The position numbers were made by a program, and so were the translations under genes. The notes under the pieces are model-generated. The model was not told where the DNA came from. It did not search any database and saw nothing but the letters and a program-made list of their open reading frames with translations. Positions 6,688 to 14,221 of a stretch of DNA of 18,736 bases are shown here, in pieces (the first letter of the stretch is position 1; every line of letters starts with the position of its first letter). Location of the stretch: the NCBI GenBank assembly GCA_937872165.1, contig CALMOR010000239.1:17610-36345 (forward strand). Direction: 5' to 3'. Source of the DNA: an uncultured Burkholderiales bacterium (lineage in GTDB: Bacteria; Pseudomonadota; Gammaproteobacteria; Burkholderiales; Burkholderiaceae_D).

Positions 6688-7602
6688 CTACTTCAACAGG
6701 TCCGCATCGCGGGCGGCGGTCTCGATGGCCGCGTAGTTCTCGGGCGACGTCGGGACGAACCGCGACGCGCGTTGCAGCGCGAGGATCTCGCGGCCCTCGG
6801 CCGTGTCGGGCGACAGCGCGAGGAAGGCGTCGCGCAGCTTCGTCATCAGGGCCGAGTCCATGTCGGAGCGCACGCTCCAGTTGTAGTCGTGATAGGGCGG
6901 CGTCGTGTAGAAGACCCTGAGCGTCGCGGGATCGACCTTGCGATCGGCGACGAGCTTCTCCCAGACCGAGACGTTGAGCGCCCCTGCGTCGACCTTGCCG
7001 CCGGCCACCGACAGCGCGGTCGCGTCGTGGGCTCCCGAGAAGGCCACCCGCCTGAAGTCGCGGTCGGGGTCGATGCCGGCCTGCAACAGCGACGAGCGCG
7101 GCATCAGATGGCCCGACGTCGACGACGGCGCCCCGAACGAGAAGGTCTTGCCCTTCAGTCCTTCGAGGCTCGCGATGCCGGAGCCGGCGCCGGTGACGAA
7201 GACCGAACGGAAGCGCTGGTCCTCGTCGCGCTGGACCAGCGGCGTCACCATGCCCTTGCTGCGCGCGCGGGCCTGCACGAACGTGAATCCGCCGAACCAG
7301 GCCATGTCGACCTTGCGGCCGATCAGCGCCTCGACCGTCGCCGCGTAGTCGGTGGTGGGAACGAACTCGACCTTCATGCTGAGCCGTTCGCCGAGATAGC
7401 GGGCGAGCGGCTCGAACTTCCGGACCAGTTCGGTGGGCGACTCGTCGGGGATCGCGGTGACGCGGAAGACCTGCTGCGCGGCGGCCGATGCCGGGAAGAG
7501 GACGGAGATCAGCGAAGGGACGATCGACGATGCGGCCGCGGTGATCGACACCAGCATCGCAACCGTCGCCTCGAGCACGCAGGAGCGGAACGGACGAATC
7601 AC
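6688..7602 (-). CDS. PhnD-like periplasmic binding protein, putative selenate/selenium-oxyanion ABC transporter
   Basis: This 304-residue secreted protein of the PhnD (PF12974-type) fold is first in the transporter operon. A long hydrophobic signal peptide ends around ASAAAQQ (residues 38-44). The mature protein begins VFRVTAIPDESPTEL. Other family segments are MKVEFVPTTDYAATVEAL, DMAWFGGFTF, GKTFSFGAPSSTSGHLMP, RVAFSGAHDATALSVAGG and RVFYTTPPYHDYNW. This pattern fits the subgroup annotated as 'putative selenate ABC transporter substrate-binding protein', recalled as often sitting near selD. I chose the GTG at 7602 because GGAG lies seven bases before it and it precedes the signal peptide. 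Phosphonate or phosphite binding is the main alternative. No substrate test is possible from sequence alone. Confidence 0.85.
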   Translation of the reverse strand: MIRPFRSCVLEATVAMLVSITAAASSIVPSLISVLFPASAAAQQVFRVTAIPDESPTELVRKFEPLARYLGERLSMKVEFVPTTDYAATVEALIGRKVDMAWFGGFTFVQARARSKGMVTPLVQRDEDQRFRSVFVTGAGSGIASLEGLKGKTFSFGAPSSTSGHLMPRSSLLQAGIDPDRDFRRVAFSGAHDATALSVAGGKVDAGALNVSVWEKLVADRKVDPATLRVFYTTPPYHDYNWSVRSDMDSALMTKLRDAFLALSPDTAEGREILALQRASRFVPTSPENYAAIETAARDADLLK

Positions 7603-7916
7603 GGGAAGACTCCGAAGGAACGGAGGGCGCAGGAGCGGGCCTCGCAAAAAGGGCGCGAGTATTGCATGGCTCCTCGCGGCCTGGTCGCATGCGTCGTCGC
7701 ATGCGTCGTTGCAATGTTGCGTGCCTCGTCGCACGCCGGCTTGCCGGTGACGGCGTACGCCGCGTTGCTCGTGACCTCGCCCGTGGCGCTGCAGGCCGCG
7801 CCGCACGACGCACCTCTGCGTCGTGCTTCACCGGATGCGGCGGATGCAAGAGCGACTGATAGCGACGCCTCGACGGCCCGACGATCCTGCACGTCCCGTA
7901 GCGGAAGGAGAACGTC
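7603..7916. other. Divergent intergenic region with a possible small plus-strand frame
   Basis: This 314-base region lies between the phnD-like gene (minus) and the proline-rich secreted protein (plus), so it must hold both promoters; no convincing -35/-10 pair was seen. A plus-strand frame from ATG 7666 to TGA 7920 encodes 84 residues with a hydrophobic start (LVACVVACVVAML). It overlaps the next gene's ATG by four bases but lacks a good ribosome site. Another frame (7662-7859) ends in the cysteine-bearing tail CFTGCGGCKSD. A 12-bp unit, GTCGCATGCGTC, is repeated in tandem at 7684-7707. None of these is secure as a gene. Confidence 0.3.
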
Positions 7917-8522
7917 ATGAACCGTCCCGTGCACCGGACTTCGCTGCTTCGCGTCGCCGTCGCGCTCGCGACCTGCGGCGCGATGATCCACGGCGCCGCG
8001 GCCCAGGTCATCGCGCCCGCGCCCGGCCCGGGCGGCGTCAGCCCCGGCAACGCGCCCACGCCCGCCGCCACGTCGACGAGTCCGGGCGCGACGCCGGCAC
8101 CGAGCATCCGGCCGACGACGCCCGGCGCGTCGCCGGCGCCGAACGAGAACGCGACCAGCCCGGGCACCCCGGGCGCGCCGGGCACGGGCACCGTGCTCGC
8201 CCCGACCCGGCCCGTGCCCGGCATCGACGGCGCGGGACCGGGGGCGTCGACGACGCCTGGCGCGAACACCATCGACACCGGCGTTCCGCCGAGCGTGTCG
8301 CCCAACGCGACCAGCCCCGGCACGGCCGCCGACGCGCCCGTGCCGCGCACCACCATCCAGGACGGGCTGCCGTCGAACCGCGCACCCTATGTGCGGCAAG
8401 CGGTGCCCGCCGAGGCGCGGCCCGCACCGACCCGCCTCGCGCCGCCGCCGGTGACGGTGCCCGGGCCGTCCGCGACGCCGGTCGAGCCGGCATCGCCGGT
8501 GCCGTCGGCCACGCCGCGCTGA
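7917..8522 (+). CDS. Secreted proline/alanine/threonine/glycine-rich protein of unknown function
   Basis: This 201-residue protein has a signal peptide of about 29 residues (basic start, LRVAVALATCGAMI core, HGAAA cleavage region). The rest is almost entirely low complexity, with recurrent short words such as TSPGT, TPGA, SPN and PAP, and no cysteine after the signal region. The ATG follows AAGGAG at six bases, a strong ribosome site, which supports it as a real gene despite the composition. Repeated themes like 'ATSPGTP' and 'ATSPGTA' suggest growth by internal duplication. It could be an extended cell-envelope or matrix protein. It converges on panE with only 28 bases between the stops. No family recognised. 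Confidence 0.7.
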   Translation: MNRPVHRTSLLRVAVALATCGAMIHGAAAQVIAPAPGPGGVSPGNAPTPAATSTSPGATPAPSIRPTTPGASPAPNENATSPGTPGAPGTGTVLAPTRPVPGIDGAGPGASTTPGANTIDTGVPPSVSPNATSPGTAADAPVPRTTIQDGLPSNRAPYVRQAVPAEARPAPTRLAPPPVTVPGPSATPVEPASPVPSATPR

Positions 8523-8550
8523 GTCGGGTCGGCCGCGTCGGCGGTCCCCT

Positions 8551-9549
8551 TCAGGCCAGCAACCCTTCGCTGATCGCGCGTTCGCGGACCAGCGCCCGCA
8601 CCATGCGCGTCACCGGCATCGGCACGTCGACGCGCTCGGCGAGCTCGATCACCGCGCCGACGATCGCGTCGATCTCGGGCCTGCGATGCGCTTCGAAATC
8701 CTGGTGCATCGAGATGCGGGCCGACCCGAGCTTGCGGGCGAGCTCGATACGCTGGTCGACCGTCAACGGGATGTCGATGCCGTAGGCCTTCGCGACGGCC
8801 ATCCCTTCGGCGAGCATCGGCCGGACCACCGCGAGCAGGTCGTCGCTGTCGCCGATGCGGCCGATGTCCGCGTAGGTCAGCGCGGCGACGGGGTTGTAGC
8901 CGAGGTTGCCGACGAGCTTGGTCCAGACGTCCCTGCGGATGTCGACCGACACGGTGGCATCGAGCGTCGCGTCGACGAGCGCCGCGGCCAGCGCCTCGAC
9001 GCGCGCGCTGCGCGCATCGTCGAGACCCCGGTCGATCTCGCCGACGATGAAGCCGCGGCCTCCGGTGTGATGCACGACACCCGGCGCGCGGACCTCGGCC
9101 GCGACGTGCACGACGCAGCCGATCAGCGCACCCGCGTCGATCGCGGTCGCCATGGTGCCGGACGGGTCGACGCTGCGAACGACGAGGCCGTCGTGCACGC
9201 CGCCCTCGCGCTGGAAGTACCACCACGGCACGCCGTTGATCGCCGGGACCACCATCGTGGCGGGCCCGAGCAACGGCGCGATGCGCGGCAGCAGGTCGGG
9301 GATCGCGTGCGCCTTCAGGCCGATGAAGACGACGTCCTGCGTACCGAAGCGGGCCGGGTCCTCGGACGCGGCCATGACCTGCGACGAGACGCGTCCTCCG
9401 TCGAGATGATCGACCAGCGTCAGTCCCTTGGCTTCGATCGCGGCACGATGCGCGCCGCGCGCGACGACGCATACCTCGTGACCGCTCGAAGCCATCCGAA
9501 ACGCCAGCAGCCCGCCGATCGCGCCCGCCCCGACCACGCAGATCCTCAT
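8551..9549 (-). CDS. panE: 2-dehydropantoate 2-reductase family protein (ketopantoate reductase)
   Basis: Ketopantoate reductase reduces 2-dehydropantoate to pantoate with NADPH in pantothenate/CoA synthesis. The 332-residue protein starts with a Rossmann motif, GAGAIGG, at residues 7-13. The catalytic lysine is in WTKLVGNLGYNP (Lys211), with Asn215 and Asn219. The substrate-side segment SMHQDFEAHRRPEID carries Ser280, Asp284 and Glu292, corresponding to the E. coli PanE Glu256 region. The active-site loop NGVPWWYF (105-112) is of the variant seen in many paralogues whose substrate is not known to be ketopantoate, so panE is a family-level symbol here. The gene stands alone on the minus strand between convergent and divergent neighbours. 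Confidence 0.85.
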   Translation of the reverse strand: MRICVVGAGAIGGLLAFRMASSGHEVCVVARGAHRAAIEAKGLTLVDHLDGGRVSSQVMAASEDPARFGTQDVVFIGLKAHAIPDLLPRIAPLLGPATMVVPAINGVPWWYFQREGGVHDGLVVRSVDPSGTMATAIDAGALIGCVVHVAAEVRAPGVVHHTGGRGFIVGEIDRGLDDARSARVEALAAALVDATLDATVSVDIRRDVWTKLVGNLGYNPVAALTYADIGRIGDSDDLLAVVRPMLAEGMAVAKAYGIDIPLTVDQRIELARKLGSARISMHQDFEAHRRPEIDAIVGAVIELAERVDVPMPVTRMVRALVRERAISEGLLA

Positions 9550-9681
9550 CCCGTCGCTCCCGCTCCCGTGTCGCCTTGACGCCGATCACCGACCCCGCGA
9601 TGCGCCCCGCGCCGACAAGGTCCGATGCCGTTCTCGTCCGCAATGGACGTTCTCTCCCGCCGAACCGAATCGAGGACCCGC

Positions 9682-9924
9682 ATGCCGAAGATCATCCAGT
9701 GGACGCTGTGTCTCGCGGTCGGCCTCGCTTCGTCGACGACGATCGCGGGCTGCGGGAAGCGGGACGAACAGGCCGTCGCCGCCAAGTCGATCGACCGCGC
9801 CACCGTCCTCCCGCCGGACACCGCGCCGAAGGCCGCCGGCGCGACGACGCCCGGTACCGGGCCGACCGACGCGAAGAGCGCGCCGTCGTCCGGCACGAAG
9901 GCCGACGAAGCCGACCGCAAGTGA
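9682..9924 (+). CDS. Small predicted lipoprotein
   Basis: This is an 80-residue protein. The start at 9682 was chosen over an upstream ATG at 9625 because GAGG lies six bases before it and a lipoprotein signal follows directly. The signal is a lysine, a hydrophobic stretch (IIQWTLCLAVGLASS) and the lipobox TIAGC with Cys24 as the lipidation site. The mature part is short, charged and rich in Ala, Thr, Asp and Lys, with no domain visible. It would be anchored in the membrane facing the periplasm. It converges on apbC with only four bases between the two stops. Function unknown. Confidence 0.65.
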   Translation: MPKIIQWTLCLAVGLASSTTIAGCGKRDEQAVAAKSIDRATVLPPDTAPKAAGATTPGTGPTDAKSAPSSGTKADEADRK

Positions 9925-9928
9925 CCTC

Positions 9929-11026
9929 TCAGGTATCGCTCACCACGATGTTGGGGAACTTGCCGCTCATGTCCTTGGCCCGATCCGCGACGGCGACGGC
10001 GAGCTTCCGCGCGATCTCCTTGTAGATCGACGCGAGCGAGCCGTGCGGATCGGCGACGACGGTCGGCGTTCCGGAGTCGGCCTGCTCGCGGATGCGGATG
10101 TCGAGCGGCAAGGCACCGAGATAAGGGACGCCGAAGTCGGCGCAGATCCTCGCAGCGCCTCCTTCCCCGAAGACGTGTTCGACGTGGCCGCAGTTGCTGC
10201 AGACGTGCAGGCTCATGTTCTCGACGATGCCGAGGATCGGGATGCCGACCTTCTCGAACATCCGCAGTCCCTTCCGCGCGTCGAGCAGCGCGATGTCCTG
10301 TGGCGTCGTGACGATGACCGCGCCGGTGACCGGCACCTTCTGCGACAGCGTCAACTGGATGTCGCCGGTACCGGGCGGCATGTCGACGACGAGATAGTCG
10401 AGGTCGCGCCAGTTGGTCTGCTCGAGCAGCTGGGTCAGGGCCTGCGTGACCATCGGACCGCGCCACACCATCGGCTCGTCCGGGTCGATCATGAAACCGA
10501 TCGAGATCGCCTGGATGCCGTGACGCTCCATCGGCTCCGTCGTCTTGCCGTCCTTCGTCGCGGGCTTGCCCGAGATGCCGAGCATCGTCGGTTGCGACGG
10601 GCCGTAGATGTCCGCGTCGAGGAGGCCGACGGTCGCGCCTTCGGCCGCGAGCGCGAGCGCGAGGTTGACCGCGGTGGTGCTCTTGCCGACGCCGCCCTTG
10701 CCCGACGCCACCGCGACGATGTTGCGCACGTTGGCCATCGGCTTCGCGCCGCGCTGCACGACGTGCGCGACGATCTTCGAGCGCACGCCGACGGTGGCAC
10801 CCGACACGCCTTCGACCGCTGTCAACGCCGCGACGACCATCGCGCGGATCGCGTCGAGCGGGCTCGCGGCCGGATAGCCGAGCGCGACGTCGAGCGAGAC
10901 GTCGGCGCCGGCAGGCGTCGGGTCGATGCGGAGGTTGCGGATCGACTTCGTCGCGGCGAGGTCGCGGCCGGTGTTCGGGTCGACGACGCGAGCGAGCGCC
11001 GCGTGGATCTGCTGCTCGAGGGTCAT
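9929..11026 (-). CDS. apbC: Iron-sulfur cluster carrier protein, Mrp/NBP35 family ATPase
   Basis: ApbC/Mrp binds and transfers Fe-S clusters to apoproteins in the cytoplasm. The 365-residue protein has an N-terminal MIP18/DUF59-type domain (about 1-90, with VVDPNTGRDL at 14-23). The P-loop domain follows, with the deviant Walker A SGKGGVGKST at 108-117, switch I around DADIYGPSQP (137-146) and switch II around VVDMPPGTGD (213-222). The cluster-binding CxxC is CSNC at 276-279. The length matches the family. The ATG at 11026 begins the conserved DUF59 part. Transcription is divergent from pit across a 442-base region. Confidence 0.95.
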   Translation of the reverse strand: MTLEQQIHAALARVVDPNTGRDLAATKSIRNLRIDPTPAGADVSLDVALGYPAASPLDAIRAMVVAALTAVEGVSGATVGVRSKIVAHVVQRGAKPMANVRNIVAVASGKGGVGKSTTAVNLALALAAEGATVGLLDADIYGPSQPTMLGISGKPATKDGKTTEPMERHGIQAISIGFMIDPDEPMVWRGPMVTQALTQLLEQTNWRDLDYLVVDMPPGTGDIQLTLSQKVPVTGAVIVTTPQDIALLDARKGLRMFEKVGIPILGIVENMSLHVCSNCGHVEHVFGEGGAARICADFGVPYLGALPLDIRIREQADSGTPTVVADPHGSLASIYKEIARKLAVAVADRAKDMSGKFPNIVVSDT

Positions 11027-11468
11027 GAAGCGGACGGTTCGTTGCGGACCGGCGAGTCTAGCGGAATCGGGCCGCTCGCCCCCGGTCGCGGGAAGCGCTC
11101 GCACGACGATCGCGTGGCGGCGTGCACGAAGCGCTCGCATGCGACGGGATCGCGTCGAGCCGAACCGAGGTGCCGCCGACGTCGGGCTTCGCCGGCGGCG
11201 CGCTCGACAAGCCGGAGCTGCCGGCAGCTTCGTCTTCCCGGCCCGGCCCTGCAGCCGGGAGGAACTCGCGGCCAAGCTGCTCGCGGCCGCGACCTCGTAG
11301 CGTCGACCTCGTAGCGTCGACCGGGTCACCGTCGACCTCGTAGCCGTCGACCTCGTAGCCGTCGACCGCGTAGCCGTCGACCGCGATTCGTCGAGCACGG
11401 CCGATCGTCATCGCGCTGTCATCGCGCGCTCCAACCATGTCCGGCTGTCCGACGAGCCGGAGATACCG
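11027..11468. other. Divergent intergenic region between apbC and pit, with palindromes
   Basis: The 442 bases contain no supported gene; frames through it are shadow-like. A perfect 14-base palindrome, AGCTGCCGGCAGCT, lies at 11216-11229. A 6-bp GC stem (CCCGGC 11242-11247, GCCGGG 11254-11259) with a six-base loop follows. A tandem repeat occupies 11291-11392. These sit between two outward-facing promoters, so an operator role is possible but not shown. Confidence 0.5.
11291..11392. repeat. 14/15-bp tandem repeat, seven units
   Basis: Seven units start GACC and follow the consensus GACCTCGTAGCCGTC. They lie at 11291-11304, 11305-11318 (14 bp), 11319-11333, 11334-11348, 11349-11363, 11364-11378 (15 bp) and 11379-11392 (14 bp, degenerate). 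Each joint carries GTCGAC, a SalI-type palindrome. The length changes between 14 and 15, so a reading frame is not kept across the whole array. On the minus strand the 15-bp units would read VDGYE repeats, but no start or ribosome site supports translation. It resembles an expanded minisatellite or repeated protein-binding site. Confidence 0.8.
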
Positions 11469-13112
11469 ATGAGCGAGATGACCCTGAGCGCCCCTTCGAC
11501 CGCGCCCGACGCGGTCGAAGGATCCCGACCCACCGCCAGTTCGCTGGTCGGGGGCCACCGCAGCAGGACCACCGTCGTCGCGGTGCTGGTCGGCATCGTG
11601 CTGTGCTTCGGCTACACCGCCTTCAGCCTCCATCACGACGTGACCGCGAGCGGCGAGCCGTCGCACGCGTTGCTGCCGTGGCTGCTGCTCGCGACGGCGC
11701 TCGTGATCGCACTGGCGTTCGAGTTCGTCAACGGGTTCCACGACACCGCCAACGCGGTGGCGACGGTGATCTACACGCACTCGATGCCGCCGACGCTCGC
11801 GGTGGTCTGGTCGGGCGCCTTCAACTTCCTCGGCGTGCTGCTGTCGAGCGGCGCCGTCGCGTACAGCATCATCACGCTGCTGCCGGTCGAGCTGATCCTG
11901 CAGGTCGGTTCGGGCGCCGGCTTCGCGATGGTCTTCGCATTGCTGATCGCGGCCATCCTCTGGAACCTCGGGACCTGGGCACTCGGCCTGCCGGCCTCCA
12001 GCTCGCACACGCTGATCGGATCGGTGATCGGCGTCGGCCTCGGCAACCAGCTCTTCTCGGCGGCGAGCGGCACGAGCGGCGTCGACTGGTCGCAGGCGAC
12101 GAAGATCGGTTATTCGCTGCTGCTGTCGCCGCTGATCGGCTTCGTCGGCTCGGCGCTGCTGCTGGTCGTGCTGAAGACGCTCGTCCGGAAGCCGGAGCTG
12201 TACGCCGAGCCGAAGGGCAACGCGCCGCCCCCGTGGTGGATCCGCGGTCTGCTCGTGTTCACCTGCAGCGGCGTCAGCTTCGCGCACGGCTCCAACGACG
12301 GGCAGAAGGGCATGGGCCTCATCATGCTGATCCTGATCGGCACGGTGCCGACGGCCTATGCGCTCAACCGCGCGCTGCCCGACAGCGAGGTCGGCGTCTA
12401 CAAGGCGGTCTTCCTGCAGGCCGCCCAATCGCTCGAAGGCATCGGCGGCGGCCCCGCGCCGGCGAAGGCGAGCGATGCGCGCGACGCGATCGGAAGCTAC
12501 CTCGAGGACAAGAAGCTCACGCCGGCGGTGGTCCCGTCGCTGGCGGCGATGACGCGCGATCTCGCGGCCCGCCTCGATCGGGCCGGCACCATCAAGGACA
12601 TGCCGGCCGACGAGACCCGCAACGTCCGCAACGACATGTACATGGTCTCGGAGAGTCTTCGACTGGCCGGCAAGGATCCGGCCTTCGGCGCCGATGCCGA
12701 ACAGAAGGCGGCGCTCGCGACCTACCGCGGCAAGCTCGACGACGCGACCAAGTTCATCCCGGTCTGGGTCAAGGTCGCGGTGGCGATCGCGCTCGGCCTC
12801 GGAACGATGGTCGGCTGGAAGCGCATCGTCGTGACGGTCGGCGAGAAGATCGGCAAGACGCACCTGACCTACGGGCAGGGCGCGTCGGCCGAGCTGGTCG
12901 CGGCGGCGACCATCGCCGCGGCGGACTTCTACGGACTGCCGGTCTCGACGACGCACGTCCTCTCGTCCGGCGTGGCCGGCACCATGGCCGCCAACGGCTC
13001 GGGCCTGCAGATGGCCACCATCCGCAACCTGCTGATGGCGTGGGTGCTGACGTTGCCGGCCGCCATCGTGTTGTCGGGCGGGCTGTTCTGGGTCTTCCTG
13101 CACGTCTTCTGA
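11469..13112 (+). CDS. pit: PiT-family inorganic phosphate transporter
   Basis: This is a 547-residue low-affinity phosphate (metal-phosphate/proton) symporter of the inner membrane. The duplicated PiT signatures are present: FVNGFHDTANAVAT at 87-100 and FAHGSNDGQKG at 271-281, with partner motifs LPASSSHTLIG (174-184) and LPVSTTHVLSSG (490-501). About ten hydrophobic spans are visible, with a polar cytoplasmic loop of about 130 residues at 300-430, a feature shared with E. coli PitA. The first 35 residues are a polar extension. The start ATG has GGAG six bases upstream. No phoU-like gene adjoins it. Confidence 0.95.
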   Translation: MSEMTLSAPSTAPDAVEGSRPTASSLVGGHRSRTTVVAVLVGIVLCFGYTAFSLHHDVTASGEPSHALLPWLLLATALVIALAFEFVNGFHDTANAVATVIYTHSMPPTLAVVWSGAFNFLGVLLSSGAVAYSIITLLPVELILQVGSGAGFAMVFALLIAAILWNLGTWALGLPASSSHTLIGSVIGVGLGNQLFSAASGTSGVDWSQATKIGYSLLLSPLIGFVGSALLLVVLKTLVRKPELYAEPKGNAPPPWWIRGLLVFTCSGVSFAHGSNDGQKGMGLIMLILIGTVPTAYALNRALPDSEVGVYKAVFLQAAQSLEGIGGGPAPAKASDARDAIGSYLEDKKLTPAVVPSLAAMTRDLAARLDRAGTIKDMPADETRNVRNDMYMVSESLRLAGKDPAFGADAEQKAALATYRGKLDDATKFIPVWVKVAVAIALGLGTMVGWKRIVVTVGEKIGKTHLTYGQGASAELVAAATIAAADFYGLPVSTTHVLSSGVAGTMAANGSGLQMATIRNLLMAWVLTLPAAIVLSGGLFWVFLHVF

Positions 13113-13113
13113 C

Positions 13114-13128
13114 CGTCGGACGGCGACG
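13114..13128 (+). terminator. Weak candidate terminator after pit
   Basis: A 5-bp GC stem (CGTCG, loop GACGG, CGACG) directly follows the pit stop and is followed by the pyrimidine-rich run TCCCTTCCTT. The stem is short and the T-run broken, so activity is uncertain. Confidence 0.25.
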
Positions 13129-13172
13129 TCCCTTCCTTATGATGCGGGGATCGCATCCGCTCGATCCCGATC

Positions 13173-13706
13173 ATGTCCGTCCGCATCGCCGCGCCCGACG
13201 ACGCCGAGTCCGTCCTCCGCATCTACGCGCCTATCGTCGAGGGGACGGTCGTCTCGTTCGAGCTCGAGGTGCCGACCGTCGACGAGATGCGGCGACGCAT
13301 CGCGACGACGCTCGAACGGTTCCCGTGGCTCGTCAGCATCGACGCGGAGGGTTCGGTCGACGGCTACGTCTACGCGGGCCTGCATCGCGAGCGGGCCGCG
13401 TACCAGTGGTCGGTCGACGTGACGGCCTACGTGCGCGAGGACGCGCGCGGGCGCGGCATCAGGAAGCGGCTCTACGCGCGGCTCTTCGACGAGCTGGTGC
13501 GCCTCGGCTACCACCAGGCGTTCGCGGGGATCGCGTTGCCGAACGCGGCGAGCGTCGGGCTCCACGAGTCGGTCGGCTTCACGCACCTCGGCGTCTATCG
13601 CGACGTGGGCTTCAAGCTCGGCGCGTGGCACGACGTCGGGTGGTGGCAGCGGACGCTGCGACCGCCGACCCCGCCGCGCCCACCGCTCGCCTTCGACCGG
13701 CGTTGA
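13173..13706 (+). CDS. GNAT N-acetyltransferase, phosphinothricin acetyltransferase (Pat/Bar) family
   Basis: This 177-residue cytoplasmic enzyme would transfer acetyl from acetyl-CoA to a small amine such as phosphinothricin or methionine sulfoximine; the true substrate is unknown. Family landmarks are IYAPIVEGTVVSFE (17-30), YQWSVDVTAYV (77-87), ALPNAASVGLHESVGF (121-136), and VGFKLGAWHDVGWWQ (145-159). The acetyl-CoA loop reads RGRGIRKRLY (92-101): position 97 is arginine where Q/RxxGxG/A normally has glycine or alanine. The C-terminal 15 residues are a proline-rich tail. No strong ribosome site precedes the ATG. It is followed 25 bases later by a broken luxR-like gene. Confidence 0.88.
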   Translation: MSVRIAAPDDAESVLRIYAPIVEGTVVSFELEVPTVDEMRRRIATTLERFPWLVSIDAEGSVDGYVYAGLHRERAAYQWSVDVTAYVREDARGRGIRKRLYARLFDELVRLGYHQAFAGIALPNAASVGLHESVGFTHLGVYRDVGFKLGAWHDVGWWQRTLRPPTPPRPPLAFDRR

Positions 13707-13731
13707 CCGTCTCGTCCCGTTCCAGCGTGCG

Positions 13732-14217
13732 ATGGCCGCGGTGGCCGTCCACGTCCATGCGGTCGACGTGGCAGAGGGTCGCATCGTCTTCAGCCATGTC
13801 GCGAGCGACCTCGCGCCCGAGGCCGAACTCGACTACGTCCGCACCTATCACCGCATCGACCCGCGCGCCGACCTCGTCGTCGGCGAGCCGCCCGGCCGGT
13901 GGATCGACTGCTGGGAACTGTTCGACGACGACTTCGTCGCGCGCGATCGATCCGTTCGTCGTCGCCACGGCCTCCTCGCTGACGCCGGCCGAGACCCGCG
14001 TCGCGGTCGCGACGACGCGGTCGCGACGACGCGCGGCGAGTCGCCGGAACAGATCGCGCGTCGCCACGCGGTGTCGATCCACACCGTGCGCTCGCAGCTG
14101 CGCGCGGTCCGGCAGAAGACCGGCACCACGCGTCTCGCGGAACTCGTCGGTCTGGTCGCGCGCCTGCCGGCGTCCGCGTTCGGGCAACCCTCCGTTGACG
14201 TCGCCCTGCTCGAAATC
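13732..14217 (+). pseudogene. LuxR-type transcriptional regulator, disrupted
   Basis: The N-terminal part reads VDVAEGRIVFSHVASDLAPE, then TYHRIDPRADLVV and GRWIDCWELFDDDFVARD, a sensor-like region seen in stand-alone LuxR-family regulators. The frame then changes: PFVVATASSLTPAETRVAVA lies in another frame near 13950-14015. The original frame resumes with GESPEQIARRHAVSIHTVRS, the C-terminal LuxR helix-turn-helix. The second shift is explained exactly by a 14-bp tandem duplication (14005-14032); removing one copy restores LTPAETRVAVATTRGESPEQ. The first shift near 13945 probably marks loss of the middle of the sensor domain. The N-terminus also looks short, the gene starting 25 bases after pat, and no stop follows the HTH in its frame before the next fragment. 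DNA binding by the present product is very unlikely. Confidence 0.75.
14005..14032 (+). repeat. 14-bp direct tandem duplication inside the luxR-like HTH
   Basis: GGTCGCGACGACGC occurs at 14005-14018 and again, perfectly, at 14019-14032. Fourteen is not a multiple of three, and deleting one copy restores an uninterrupted LuxR-type HTH. The perfect identity indicates a recent slippage event. Confidence 0.85.
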
Positions 14218-14221
14218 GACA

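Noticed and set aside
11058..11400. Minus-strand coding of the VDGYE repeat as part of a long protein
   Set aside because: No start or ribosome site, unit length switches between 14 and 15 bases, and the rest of the frame is a shadow of pit.
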